Shown here piece by piece: positions 1 through 8,276 of a stretch of DNA of 64,000 bases. Source of the stretch: Planotetraspora thailandica (lineage in GTDB: Bacteria > Actinomycetota > Actinomycetes > Streptosporangiales > Streptosporangiaceae). The notes beneath the pieces were generated by a model. The model saw only the letters and a list, made by a program, of their open reading frames with translations. It searched no databases and was not told the DNA's origin. Each line of letters opens with the position of its first letter. Position 1 is the first letter of the stretch. Where the stretch lies: contig NZ_BOOR01000008.1 in NCBI RefSeq assembly GCF_016863335.1, positions 124,001 through 188,000 of the forward strand, in the 5' to 3' direction. The position numbers were made by a program, and so were the translations under genes.

Positions 1-485
1 TCGCCGATGCGCTCGAAATCGCTCGGCTGGAGACCGCGACGCCCGCCGCCACCGAACTCGTCGACCTGGGACGCCTTGTCGTGGACGAACTGGGGCGCCG
101 CGCTCTGACCACCACTGTCCTCGCCCAGCTCGATGATCACGTGGTGGTGAAGGCGTCCTGGATCCGGGTGGCCCGGCTCCTGTGCAACCTGCTCGCCAAT
201 GCCGAACGGCACACCGCTACCGCGATCGAGATCGTCGTCACCGCCGCCCCGCCTGAGGCGGTCCTCGAAGTCATCGACGACGGCCCCGGCATCGCTGCAG
301 CCGACCGCGAAAGGGTCTTCGAACGCCTCTGCCGCTTGGAGGATGCCAGCCGCCGGGATCCGGGCGGATCCGGGCTCGGTCTGCCCATCGCCCGTGAGAT
401 CGCCCAGAGCTATGGCGGCCATTTGTACGCCGCTGACCATCCCACCGGCGCCCGCTTCGTGCTCCGTCTTCCTCTCGCCGCGTAG
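1..485 (+). CDS. Sensor histidine kinase, C-terminal part (5' end outside window)
   Basis: The open frame runs from base 3 to the TAG at 483-485, so the start lies upstream of the window. The visible 160 residues are the HATPase_c domain that binds ATP in two-component kinases. The N box (NLLANAERHT), G1 box (DDGPGI) and G2 box (GSGLGL) are all present in order, followed by the usual YGG segment and a C-terminal strand. The DHp domain with the phospho-accepting His and any sensor region are not visible. The partner response regulator is probably upstream, outside the window. Downstream lies an oppositely oriented regulator, so this gene ends its transcription unit. Confidence 0.9.
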   Translation, partial: ADALEIARLETATPAATELVDLGRLVVDELGRRALTTTVLAQLDDHVVVKASWIRVARLLCNLLANAERHTATAIEIVVTAAPPEAVLEVIDDGPGIAAADRERVFERLCRLEDASRRDPGGSGLGLPIAREIAQSYGGHLYAADHPTGARFVLRLPLAA

Positions 486-538
486 GTAGCCGGCGTTTTC
501 CGGCGATCTCGCCCCATCGGATTGAACGTGCGCCGCGG

Positions 539-1186
539 TCAGGAGGCGCGGCGGTTGGCCGTCTGCGGGGGCGACTCGCTCGGGCCTTGCGTGCGCTGCG
601 ACGGCACGACCGGCGTGGGTCGTACGAGCCCGAGGGCCACGACCTCGTTTGCCAGCCGGGTGCGCCGGTTGGTGCCCTCGGGGATGCGGAATTTCTGGTA
701 GAGCCGCAGCAGGTGCTGCTTGACCGCCGCCTCCGTCACCACGAGGTCGTCGGCGATCTCCCTGGCCGTCGCGGGCGCGACGAACGCCTCGTCAGACAGG
801 GCGGGGCGGCAGAGCGACGTCAGCACGTCGACCTCTCTGCGGGTGAGCTCGGGCGCGGCGGCCCTGCGCAGCTCGACCTCGGGGGCGAAGTCTTCGCGGG
901 GGACACCGCCGACCCGGGCCCGCGCGGCCCCGAAGGAGACGACGTCGCCGTCGTCCAGCACCCGCCGGGCGATGGGCCTGCCGTTCACCCGGGTTCCGTT
1001 GCGGGACAGGCCGAGGTCGACGACGTACAGATAAGGCCCGCGACGGACGAACTCGGCGTGCAGCCGGGACACGCTCGGATCCGTCAACCGGATGTCCACG
1101 CCCCGGCCCCTGCCGATCGTGGTGACCTCGGGACGCAGTGGGATGACCTCGCCGCTGTCTTCGATCCGAATGAACGGCCCCTCCAC
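539..1186 (-). CDS. FHA domain / helix-turn-helix regulator
   Basis: A 215-residue protein with an N-terminal forkhead-associated domain (about residues 5-93) and a C-terminal winged/LuxR-like helix-turn-helix (about 113-190). The phosphothreonine-binding landmarks are visible: GRG at 25-27, SRLHAEF at 40-46 and NGTRVNG at 63-69. The second half reads LTRREVDVL, then REIADDLVVTEAAVKQHLL, which resembles response-regulator output domains without a receiver. It probably reads Ser/Thr kinase signals and binds DNA or RNA polymerase. The last about 25 residues are a disordered tail. It is divergent from the citrate synthase gene, with a 181-bp shared promoter region. The target is unknown. Confidence 0.8.
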   Translation of the reverse strand: MEGPFIRIEDSGEVIPLRPEVTTIGRGRGVDIRLTDPSVSRLHAEFVRRGPYLYVVDLGLSRNGTRVNGRPIARRVLDDGDVVSFGAARARVGGVPREDFAPEVELRRAAAPELTRREVDVLTSLCRPALSDEAFVAPATAREIADDLVVTEAAVKQHLLRLYQKFRIPEGTNRRTRLANEVVALGLVRPTPVVPSQRTQGPSESPPQTANRRAS

Positions 1187-1367
1187 GGCAGTTCCTCCCC
1201 AGGTAGCCCGCCGTTACTTTCGCTACAGCTCCGGCTTACCCAAACGTGGGGATGGGGAATCGCCTTTGCCATAAGCAGAATCATTCGTGAAATTGGTCTG
1301 GACCTCCACTGAGGCGTTTACCTGCTCACGGGTAGACTTCGGGCCAAGATAAGCGGAGGAAACAGTT

Positions 1368-2489
1368 ATGGCGGACAAGCCCACCAAAGGCCTCGCCGAT
1401 GTCGTCGCCGCGTCCACAGCGCTGAGCGACATCGACGGCAAAGCCGGTCGCCTCTTCTACCGTGGCTATGACATCCACGACCTGGCCGGCCGTACCACCT
1501 TCGAAGAAACCGCCCATCTGCTCCAGCACGGCTCGCTGCCGACGCGCGCCCAGCTTGCCGATTACGGCGCCGAGCTGGTCAGGGGCCGCACCCTGGGTGC
1601 CCTCGTCGAGAGCAACATCCCCGAAATCGCGGAGAAGCAGGCGCCCATGGAGGCGCTGCGCACCCTCGTCTCGCTGAGCGGCGCGGACGACTCCGACAAG
1701 GACTCCAACTCCGCTGAGGCCAACCGCCGCAAGGCGGCCCGGCTGACCGCCCAGCAGCCGATCCTCGTGGCCCGCTATCACGCGGCCCGCACCGGCGGTG
1801 CCGTGCTCGAAGCCGATCCCGAGCTGAGCATCGCCGCCAACTTCCTGCTGCAGATCACCGGCCGCACTCCCTCTCCGCGCGAGGTGGAGATCTTCGACGA
1901 GTGCCTCGTACTGCACGCCGACCACACCATGAACGCCTCGACGTTCGCCGCCCGCGTGTGCGCCGCCACGCTGTCGGACATGCACTCGGCGATCGTCGCC
2001 GCCATCGGCACCCTCAAAGGCCCCCTCCACGGCGGGGCCAACGAGCAGGTCATGCGTACGCTGGAGTCGTTGGAGCCCTCCGGGGTGGCCCAGGCCGTAC
2101 GAGACAAGCTGGCGGCGGGCGAGAAGATCATGGGATTCGGGCACCGGGTGTACAAGACCGAGGACCCGCGGGCGACGCACCTGCGGAAGATGTCCCAGGA
2201 GCTGGGCGAGGCGTCCGGCGACGACACCTTCTACCGCATGTCGAAGGAGATGGAGGAGGTCGTCTTCGCCGAGAAGGGCCTGTATCCCAACGTCGACTTC
2301 TACGCCGCGACCGTCTACCACTACCTTGGCATTCCGACTGATCTGTTCACCCCGGTGTTCTCGGTGAGCAGGATGTCCGGATGGACCGCCCACGTGATCG
2401 AGCAGCACGCCGACAACCGCCTGATCAGGCCGGACAGCGAGTACATCGGCGAGCGCGATCAAAAGTGGGTTCCGATCGGCGAGCGGTGA
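1368..2489 (+). CDS. gltA: Citrate synthase (short, 2-methylcitrate synthase-like form)
   Basis: Condenses acetyl-CoA with oxaloacetate to form citrate. The 373-residue length fits the compact dimeric citrate/methylcitrate synthase type rather than the longer Gram-negative type. The catalytic residues are visible: His221 in GPLHGGA, His259 in GFGHRVY and Asp310 in PNVDFY. HADHTMNAS at about 183-191 is the conserved helix before them. The ATG at 1368 is preceded by GCGGAGGAA, a good ribosome site. It is followed by a DUF3017 gene and by isocitrate dehydrogenase, so two TCA-cycle steps are adjacent. Propionyl-CoA as an alternative substrate cannot be excluded; no prpB or prpD homolog is nearby. 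Confidence 0.93.
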   Translation: MADKPTKGLADVVAASTALSDIDGKAGRLFYRGYDIHDLAGRTTFEETAHLLQHGSLPTRAQLADYGAELVRGRTLGALVESNIPEIAEKQAPMEALRTLVSLSGADDSDKDSNSAEANRRKAARLTAQQPILVARYHAARTGGAVLEADPELSIAANFLLQITGRTPSPREVEIFDECLVLHADHTMNASTFAARVCAATLSDMHSAIVAAIGTLKGPLHGGANEQVMRTLESLEPSGVAQAVRDKLAAGEKIMGFGHRVYKTEDPRATHLRKMSQELGEASGDDTFYRMSKEMEEVVFAEKGLYPNVDFYAATVYHYLGIPTDLFTPVFSVSRMSGWTAHVIEQHADNRLIRPDSEYIGERDQKWVPIGER

Positions 2490-2524
2490 ATACGGCGGAG
2501 AGCGTGAAGACTCAAAGGAACGGC

Positions 2525-2791
2525 ATGGCCTGGGGGCCGTACCTGCTGGTCGTGGTGGGTGCGGCCGTCGGCCTCGGCATGATCGGATTCGGCGGATCGC
2601 CCTGGGTCGGCGGTGTGATCATGGGGGCCGCGCTCCTGGTGGGCTCGCTGACACGGCTGGTCGTCTCCGACGAGCGCGCGGGCAGCCTCGCGATCAGGAG
2701 CAAGAAGACGGACGTGGTGGTCTTCGCCGTCATCGGGCTCGCGCTGGTGGGCGGCTCGCTCAGTCTGCTGCTCCGCCTGCACAACACCTAG
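2525..2791 (+). CDS. DUF3017 small membrane protein
   Basis: An 88-residue protein with three hydrophobic segments (about residues 3-20, 24-40 and 62-82) separated by a short charged stretch, SDERAGSLAIRSKKTD. This matches the DUF3017 pattern (RLV.SDERAG.LA.RS...D), a family of unknown function that in actinobacteria usually sits beside TCA-cycle or folate genes. I chose the ATG at 2525 because AAAGGA lies just upstream. A longer frame starts at GTG 2486 and overlaps the citrate synthase stop as GTGA, so translational coupling is also possible. The protein is likely an inner-membrane component. No enzymatic motif is seen. Confidence 0.75.
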   Translation: MAWGPYLLVVVGAAVGLGMIGFGGSPWVGGVIMGAALLVGSLTRLVVSDERAGSLAIRSKKTDVVVFAVIGLALVGGSLSLLLRLHNT

Positions 2792-2793
2792 TC

Positions 2794-2812
2794 ACGGGCG
2801 GAACACGCCCGT
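2794..2812 (+). terminator. Hairpin after the citrate synthase/DUF3017 unit
   Basis: ACGGGCG and CGCCCGT form a perfect 7-bp stem with a GAACA loop just after the DUF3017 stop. There is no clear T-run. A second small inverted repeat, CTCAC/GTGAG, follows at 2821-2835 before isocitrate dehydrogenase. Confidence 0.5.
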
Positions 2813-2884
2813 CCGATAGCCTCACGGCCAGTGAGCCTCAAAAGGACTGTATGGCCGAGTTAGTTCAGAAGGGGAACCCCACGC

Positions 2885-4099
2885 ATGCCCAAGATCAAGG
2901 TAGCGGGTCCGGTCGTCGAGCTCGACGGCGACGAGATGACCCGGATCATCTGGCAGTTCATCAAGGACCAGCTGATCCTTCCCTACCTGGACGTCGACCT
3001 TAAGTACTACGACCTCGGCATCGAGCACCGTGACGCCACGGACGACCAGGTCACGATCGACGCCGCCAACGCGATCAAGCAGTACGGCGTCGGCGTCAAG
3101 TGCGCGACGATCACGCCCGACGAGGCGCGGGTCGAGGAGTTCGGCCTGAAGAAGATGTGGAAGTCCCCGAACGGGACCATCCGCAACATCCTCGGCGGTG
3201 TGATCTTCCGTGAGCCGATCATCATGTCGAACGTTCCGCGGCTCGTGCCGGGCTGGACCAAGCCGATCGTCGTCGGCCGTCACGCCTTCGGCGACCAGTA
3301 CCGCGCCTCCGACCTGAAGATCCCCGGCGAGGGCACCCTGACCCTCACCTTCACGCCGAAGGACGGCACCGAGCCGATCGAGCTCAACGTGTTCGACTTC
3401 CCCGGCAGCGGCGTCGCGCTGGCCATGTACAACCTGGACGAGTCCATCCGCGACTTCGCCCGGGCCTCCATGCGGTACGGCCTGGCCCGCAACTACCCGG
3501 TCTACTTGTCGACCAAGAACACGATCCTCAAGGCCTACGACGGCCGGTTCAAGGACATCTTCGCCGAGGTCTTCGAGACCGAGTTCAAGGCGGACTTCGA
3601 GGCGGCGGGCATCACCTACGAGCACCGCCTGATCGACGACATGGTCGCCGCGTCCCTCAAGTGGGAGGGCGGCTACGTCTGGGCCGCGAAGAACTACGAC
3701 GGCGACGTCCAGTCCGACACCGTCGCGCAGGGCTTCGGCTCGCTCGGCCTGATGACCAGCGTTCTCATGACGCCGGACGGCCAGACCGTCGAGGCCGAGG
3801 CCGCCCACGGCACCGTGACCCGGCACTTCCGCCAGCACCAGCAGGGCAAGCCGACCTCCACGAACCCGATCGCCTCGATCTTCGCGTGGACCCGTGGCCT
3901 GCAGCACCGCGGCAAGCTGGACAACCAGCCCGAGGTGATCGACTTCGCCGAGAAGCTGGAGCAGGTCTGCATCGAGACCGTCGAGGGCGGCCAGATGACC
4001 AAGGACCTCGCGCTCCTGGTCGGCGGCGACGCCGAGTGGCTGACCACTCAGGACTTCCTCGCCGCCCTGGACGAGAACCTGAAGAAGAAGATGGCCTAG
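2885..4099 (+). CDS. icd: NADP-dependent isocitrate dehydrogenase (dimeric, eukaryote-like)
   Basis: Oxidatively decarboxylates isocitrate to 2-oxoglutarate with NADP. The 404-residue length and the motifs [12 protein letters not shown] (substrate loop), GDEMTRIIW near the N-terminus, and [20 protein letters not shown] (the family signature with metal-binding Asp residues) identify the homodimeric eukaryote-type enzyme, not the 740-residue monomeric form common in other actinobacteria. AAHGTVTRH with downstream [16 protein letters not shown] supplies the NADP site. The ATG at 2885 follows GAAGGGGAA. It is downstream of citrate synthase in the same direction and ends at a strong hairpin terminator. 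Confidence 0.96.
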   Translation: MPKIKVAGPVVELDGDEMTRIIWQFIKDQLILPYLDVDLKYYDLGIEHRDATDDQVTIDAANAIKQYGVGVKCATITPDEARVEEFGLKKMWKSPNGTIRNILGGVIFREPIIMSNVPRLVPGWTKPIVVGRHAFGDQYRASDLKIPGEGTLTLTFTPKDGTEPIELNVFDFPGSGVALAMYNLDESIRDFARASMRYGLARNYPVYLSTKNTILKAYDGRFKDIFAEVFETEFKADFEAAGITYEHRLIDDMVAASLKWEGGYVWAAKNYDGDVQSDTVAQGFGSLGLMTSVLMTPDGQTVEAEAAHGTVTRHFRQHQQGKPTSTNPIASIFAWTRGLQHRGKLDNQPEVIDFAEKLEQVCIETVEGGQMTKDLALLVGGDAEWLTTQDFLAALDENLKKKMA

Positions 4100-4110
4100 C
4101 CAGTTTGAAT

Positions 4111-4150
4111 CTGGCCTCTACCTGCGGATTCTCCGCCAGGTAGGGGCCAG
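4111..4150 (+). terminator. Intrinsic-type terminator after icd
   Basis: A near-perfect 18-bp stem: CTGGCCTCTACCTG...CGGA pairs with TCCG...CAGGTAGGGGCCAG around a TTC loop, with one bulge. It starts 12 bp after the icd stop. Confidence 0.8.
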
Positions 4151-4161
4151 ATCGCTTCTTC

Positions 4162-4191
4162 GGGCCGTCAAGCCTTCGGGGCGGCCCCGAA
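4162..4191 (+). repeat. 30-bp direct repeat, copy 1 (integrase tail)
   Basis: Begins GGGCCGTCAAGCCTTCGG and continues through GCGGCC and CGAA. It matches 5273-5302 at 28 of 30 positions by eye. It encodes the integrase C-terminus (AAPKA-stop) on the minus strand. Confidence 0.75.
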
Positions 4192-4380
4192 GACAGCCGC
4201 GATGGCCTTCCGGGTGCGCTCTTGGCTGCTCGGCATGAGGTGGGTGTAAGTACGCAGGGTGAAACCCGGATCATGATGCCCGAGGTACTCGCTCAGAGCC
4301 TTGATGTTCTCCGCAGCGTCCAGGAGCACCGACGCGTAGAAGTGCCGCAGGGCGTGCATGCCGTGCTCCCTCGCCCTAAC
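4168..4380 (-). pseudogene. Tyrosine recombinase/integrase C-terminal remnant (left copy)
   Basis: Minus-strand reading gives ARE-HGMHALRHFYASVLL, then LGHHDPGFTLRTYTHLMP and a tail ending in FGAAPKA. This is the C-terminal catalytic end of a phage-type tyrosine integrase. The HxLRH box and the nucleophile tyrosine (in RTYTHL) are both present. Only about 63-70 residues remain, whereas intact enzymes have 300-400, and the sequence upstream loses similarity, so it is a relic. The first in-frame ATG is at 4359. A second, more degraded copy of the same tail lies at 5279-5355 in the same orientation. Confidence 0.75.
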
Positions 4381-4446
4381 GAGGCACCCGATGCTGACGG
4401 AGAACTGAGGTATCCGTAGGCTGCCGACTATTTTGGGAGGTCGGAT

Positions 4447-5196
4447 GTGCTGCGGGTGAGCCTTCTTGTGGTCGCGGGGGCGGTCGGCGGCATGATCGGG
4501 TCGGCGGGCGGCACGGCCTCGCTGATCACGTATCCGGCCATGCTGGCGGTCGGGATCCCGCCGCTGGCGGCCAACGTGACCAACTCGGTGGCTTTCCTGG
4601 CGAGCTGGCCCGGGTCCGCGCTCGGTGGACGGCCGGAACTGATCGGCCAGGGACCGTGGCTGTGGCGGTGGGCACCGCTGACCGCCGTCGCCAGCGCGCT
4701 CGGCGCCGGCCTGCTGTTGCTCACCCCGGCCGCGGTCTTCGACCAGTTGGTGCCGTGCCTGCTGGCCGTCGCCGCGCTGGCCCTGCTCGCACAGCCGAAG
4801 ATCTCGGCGTGGCTGGCCCGCCGCGGCGACGGGGGCGGCCTGAAGCGACTACTACCGATCGGCCTGGCCTTCAGCGCGATATACAACGGCTACTGGGGGG
4901 CGGGGGCGGGCATCGTGACCCTCACCGTGCTGATGATCGCGTCCAAGCAGCGGTTCGCCCAGGCCAACGCGTTCAAGAACATGTTGCTCGGCGTCGCCGA
5001 TGTGGCCTGCTGTGCCGTGCTCATCGTGTTCTGGCCGGTGGACTGGGCGGCAGCCGTCCCGCTGGGCGCGGGCTTGCTGGCCGGCAGCATGGTGGGCCCC
5101 GCAGTGGCCAGACGCGTGCCCGCCTCCGTCGCCCGGGTCACCACCGCGCTCGTCGGGCTCGGGCTCGCCGTGAGCTTGTGGATCGGGAACCACTGA
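4447..5196 (+). CDS. TauE/SafE-family membrane transporter
   Basis: A 249-residue integral membrane protein of the sulfite exporter TauE/SafE family (anion export; the substrate varies in this family). Seven to eight hydrophobic segments are visible. The family motif appears twice, as in VGGMIGSAGGTASLITYPAML near the N-terminus (glycine-rich loop then PAML) and NGYWGAGAGIVTL in the second half. The GTG at 4447 follows GGGAGGT at a good distance. It lies between two decayed integrase tails in direct orientation, so it may have arrived with, or been bracketed by, an old integrated element. Base composition is like that of its neighbours. The substrate is not predictable. Confidence 0.85.
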   Translation: MLRVSLLVVAGAVGGMIGSAGGTASLITYPAMLAVGIPPLAANVTNSVAFLASWPGSALGGRPELIGQGPWLWRWAPLTAVASALGAGLLLLTPAAVFDQLVPCLLAVAALALLAQPKISAWLARRGDGGGLKRLLPIGLAFSAIYNGYWGAGAGIVTLTVLMIASKQRFAQANAFKNMLLGVADVACCAVLIVFWPVDWAAAVPLGAGLLAGSMVGPAVARRVPASVARVTTALVGLGLAVSLWIGNH

Positions 5197-5272
5197 AGCT
5201 GAACGCCCTGACGCCCGCTCGAGTCATGGTTCCAACCCCGCTTACGTTGACGTCCTGGGGAGATCGAGACCT

Positions 5273-5302
5273 GGGCCGTCAAGCCTTCGGAGCGGCCTCG
5301 AA
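5273..5302 (+). repeat. 30-bp direct repeat, copy 2
   Basis: Second copy of the repeat at 4162-4191, with two substitutions. On the minus strand it again encodes EAAPKA-stop. Confidence 0.75.
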
Positions 5303-5355
5303 TGTTCTTCCCGGCACCCAGGAAGGCGTGCTCCCGCGTGGTCGGGTATAGGTGC
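5279..5355 (-). pseudogene. Integrase C-terminal remnant (right copy, decayed)
   Basis: Minus-strand translation ends CTYTRPRG...RTFEAAPKA-stop. This aligns with RTYTHLMP...VFGAAPKA-stop of the left remnant, including the TYT around the nucleophile and the last residues, with a few residues deleted between. Nothing further upstream resembles an integrase. Confidence 0.55.
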
Positions 5356-5408
5356 AGGCGTCGATAATCCGTTGCCGGCCGCCATGCGCGAAGCCGATGA
5401 TTGCGGCC

Positions 5409-5990
5409 ATGGCCACCACCCGACGAGCCGACATGTTCACCGCGGACGGCAAGCCGTCTGACGACGACCCGCGTGAGAACGGGCCGACGTTGGGCGACGA
5501 GCGCACCACGCTGGTCGAAGCCCTGCGCTGTGCACGCCTCACATTGGAGATGAAATGCTCCGGCCTTGATGCGGAGGCCATGGCGCGGCGTTCCGTCGAG
5601 CCGTCGACGATGTCACTCCTGGGGCTGGTGCGGCACCTGGCCGAGGGGGAGCGTGCGACGTTCCGGGTGATGATGGCGGGACAGGACGTGCCCCGGCTGT
5701 TCTGCTCCGACACCGACCGTGACGGTGATTTCGACGGTGCCCTTCCCGACCCTCAGGTGGTTGCGGAGGCGTGGGACGCATGGCGGGCGGAGGTGGACTT
5801 CGCCACGCGGTTCGTGGCCGAGGCGCCCAGTCTCGACATCACCGGCGACGATCCCTTGAATCTGCATGGCAGCGGTGGTGGGCAGATGTCGCTGCGCGAG
5901 GCGCTGGTCGGAATGATCTGGGAGTATGGCCGCCACATGGGTCACGTCGACCTGTTGCGCGAGCGGATCGACGGACGCATAGGCCAGTGA
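5409..5990 (+). CDS. DinB-like DUF664 family protein
   Basis: Reading from ATG 5409 gives about 193 residues. An upstream in-frame start at 5352 would extend into the integrase remnant and is less likely; ATG 5433 is another option. The family features are DERTTLVEALRCARLTLEMKC near the N-terminus, MSLLGLVRHLAEGER in the middle and YGRHMGHVDLLRERIDG at the C-terminus. These are the DUF664 members of the DinB/mycothiol-dependent metalloenzyme superfamily. The three metal-ligand histidines expected are in VRHL, YGRH and MGHVD. Such proteins often act on small electrophiles with mycothiol, but the substrate here is unknown. It stands alone between the transporter and the kinase gene. Confidence 0.8.
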   Translation: MATTRRADMFTADGKPSDDDPRENGPTLGDERTTLVEALRCARLTLEMKCSGLDAEAMARRSVEPSTMSLLGLVRHLAEGERATFRVMMAGQDVPRLFCSDTDRDGDFDGALPDPQVVAEAWDAWRAEVDFATRFVAEAPSLDITGDDPLNLHGSGGGQMSLREALVGMIWEYGRHMGHVDLLRERIDGRIGQ

Positions 5991-6130
5991 CGGGCTCGCC
6001 GAAACGCTTTCCCCGCCACTTCACGGATCGAAAGCGAAAGGTTGCGGCGCGGTATCGGTTGACAGGCAACCACCCGGGTGCGACGTAAAGTTTTCCACGA
6101 CATCGTTTTGCTGAATCGTGGGGATTGCGG

Positions 6131-8269
6131 ATGCCGCAGGTCGCGCCGCTCGGTCCGGGGGACCCGACCGAGCTCGGTCCGTTCGTCCTGACCGGCCGCA
6201 TCGGTGAGGGCGGCCAGGGCGTCGTCTACCTGGGCGAGAACGAGGCGGGCGAGCGGGCGGCCGTCAAGTTGCTGCACGTCAAGTTCAGCGGGGACGCCAC
6301 CGCCCGGTCGCGGTTCGCCCGCGAGCTGCGGGCGGCGCAGCGTGTCGCCGGGTTCTGCACGGCGGGCGTCGTCGCCGCCGACCTCGAAGGGGACACCCCG
6401 TACATCGCGAGCGAGTACATCGAGGGCAGGTCGCTGCGGGAGACGGTGGAGTCGGACGGCCCGCTCACCGGAGCCGAGCTGGAACGCCTGGCGATCGGCA
6501 CCGCCACCGCCCTGATCGCCATCCATCACGCCGGCATCGTGCACAGGGACTTCAAGCCCGACAATGTGCTTCTGGCCGAGGACGGGCCGCGGGTGGTCGA
6601 CTTCGGCATCGCCCGCATCGTCGACACGACGGGCACGGTCACCAGCCGCGCGGTCGGCACTCCCGCCTACATGGCGCCGGAGCAGATCTCCGGCGAACCG
6701 GTGGGCCCGCCGGCCGACGTGTTCGCGTGGGGCTCGACGATGGCCTTCGCGGCGACGGGCACGGCGGTCTTCGGCGGCTCGTCGATCGCCGCCGTGCTGA
6801 ACCGCATCCTCAACCACGACATCGACATGAGCCTGCTGCCGCCGCAGATCCGCGAGGTCGTGCGGGCCTGCCTCACCAAGGCCGCGGCCGACCGGCCCAC
6901 CGCCGACGAGATCCTGCTGCGGCTGCTCGGCCGGCCCGGGTCGGGAAGCGCGTCCGACGACGTGCTGGCCGAAGGCGCCCAGGCCGCCAATCCGGAGACG
7001 GGCGTCTCCCTGATCCCCGCCTACAGGGACGACGCGGATTCCGCTGCGCGCACCGGGCCCGATGCGGCCGACGCCGATGACGACGCGGCGGTCGAGGACG
7101 CCGAGGACGACGCGGCCGGCCGTACGGGCGGCGAACGCGCCGACGGCGAGACACCGGGGGAGAGCACCGACACCGACTGGGTGGCGATCTTCAGAGGCGC
7201 CGCCGCGCCCCCGCCCGGCGCCGCCCGTGCGCCCACCTACCCGCGGGTTCCCCCGGTCGGCGCCGCAGACGACCAGCCGCGCACCGTCAGGTTCGGCACG
7301 CCGCCCGGCCGGCCCCCCGCACGCCCTCGTACGGCCGGCAACAGGGCACGCTGGATCGCCGTCATCACGACGGTCGTCGCCCTGCTCGCGACGGGCGGGA
7401 CGGTGATGGCCAGCCGGATGGGCCTCATTCCCGGCGGGAACGCCGGTCCCTCGGGCGGCGCCGGCACAAGCACCTCGCAGGATCCGGGAACGGCCCCACG
7501 CCTGGTCTCGGTGGCCGACAAGGCGAAGGACACCGGAACCCTCACCATCGGGGTGAAGGGGGACCTGCCGGGCGTGGGCCACCAGCCTTCCGCCGGGGCT
7601 GCGTTCGTCGGCCTGGAGATCGACGTCGCTCGGTACGTCGCGGGCAAGCTCGGGGTGCAGCCGAGCGGCATCACGTTCCGCAGGATCAGCAGGGGCGAAC
7701 GCGCGGGGCTGCTCAAGAACGGCCAGGTCGACATGGTGGTGGCGACTTACGCCTACGACCAGAGCCGCGAGGACATGGTCACGTTCGCCGGGCCGTACTA
7801 CGTGGCGCACACCGACGTGCTCGTCTCCAGCGGCTCGGGCATCAGCGACCTGTCCGACCTCGCGGGCCGCCGCGTGTGCGCGCCGCAGGGCAGCATGTCG
7901 TTCTCGGCCGTGGCGACGGCGGCGGGGAAGCTGGTCGCGGTGCCCGCGGAGAACTACGCGGTGTGCATGGACATGCTGACGGCGGGCACGGTGGACGCCG
8001 TTCCGGGCGACGACCTGATCCTGGCGGGCTTCGCCGCCCGGGTCACCGGGATGAAGCTGTCGGTGCTCGGGCTCGACCTGAGCGACGAGCGTTACTCCGT
8101 GGGGTTGCCCCCGAAGGACGTGAAGGCGTGCATGGCGGTACGCGACGCCGTCGCCGAGATGTACGCCGACGGGACCATGCGATCCCTGCTCGCCAAGTAT
8201 TTCCGCAACGTGGATTTCGTCCCGGAGGAGGCGACCCCGCCTGCGATCCCGTGCAGTGGCGCCGCGTAG
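6131..8269 (+). CDS. Membrane Ser/Thr kinase fused to an extracellular family 3 solute-binding domain
   Basis: A 712-residue fusion. Residues about 15-275 are a eukaryote-like protein kinase: glycine loop GEGGQGVVYLG, Lys46 in AAVKLL, catalytic HRDFKPDN near 138, DFGIAR near 157 and GTPAYMAPEQ after it. Residues about 280-405 are an acidic, then proline-rich linker. A single membrane segment lies at about 407-430. Outside the cell, residues about 470-700 form a periplasmic-type SBP_bac_3 domain (LTIGVKGDLPG; FVGLEIDVARYVAGKLG; LKNGQVDMVVATYAYDQSREDMVTFAGPYY). It probably senses an amino acid or similar ligand and phosphorylates cytoplasmic targets. The ATG at 6131 fits the family start; TTG 6125 is the alternative. 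Confidence 0.9.
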   Translation: MPQVAPLGPGDPTELGPFVLTGRIGEGGQGVVYLGENEAGERAAVKLLHVKFSGDATARSRFARELRAAQRVAGFCTAGVVAADLEGDTPYIASEYIEGRSLRETVESDGPLTGAELERLAIGTATALIAIHHAGIVHRDFKPDNVLLAEDGPRVVDFGIARIVDTTGTVTSRAVGTPAYMAPEQISGEPVGPPADVFAWGSTMAFAATGTAVFGGSSIAAVLNRILNHDIDMSLLPPQIREVVRACLTKAAADRPTADEILLRLLGRPGSGSASDDVLAEGAQAANPETGVSLIPAYRDDADSAARTGPDAADADDDAAVEDAEDDAAGRTGGERADGETPGESTDTDWVAIFRGAAAPPPGAARAPTYPRVPPVGAADDQPRTVRFGTPPGRPPARPRTAGNRARWIAVITTVVALLATGGTVMASRMGLIPGGNAGPSGGAGTSTSQDPGTAPRLVSVADKAKDTGTLTIGVKGDLPGVGHQPSAGAAFVGLEIDVARYVAGKLGVQPSGITFRRISRGERAGLLKNGQVDMVVATYAYDQSREDMVTFAGPYYVAHTDVLVSSGSGISDLSDLAGRRVCAPQGSMSFSAVATAAGKLVAVPAENYAVCMDMLTAGTVDAVPGDDLILAGFAARVTGMKLSVLGLDLSDERYSVGLPPKDVKACMAVRDAVAEMYADGTMRSLLAKYFRNVDFVPEEATPPAIPCSGAA

Positions 8270-8276
8270 CCGCGCG

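Noticed and set aside
5279-5713. 144-codon minus-strand frame
   Set aside because: Antisense to the DUF664 gene; only its last about 25 codons are of interest, as an integrase-tail remnant.
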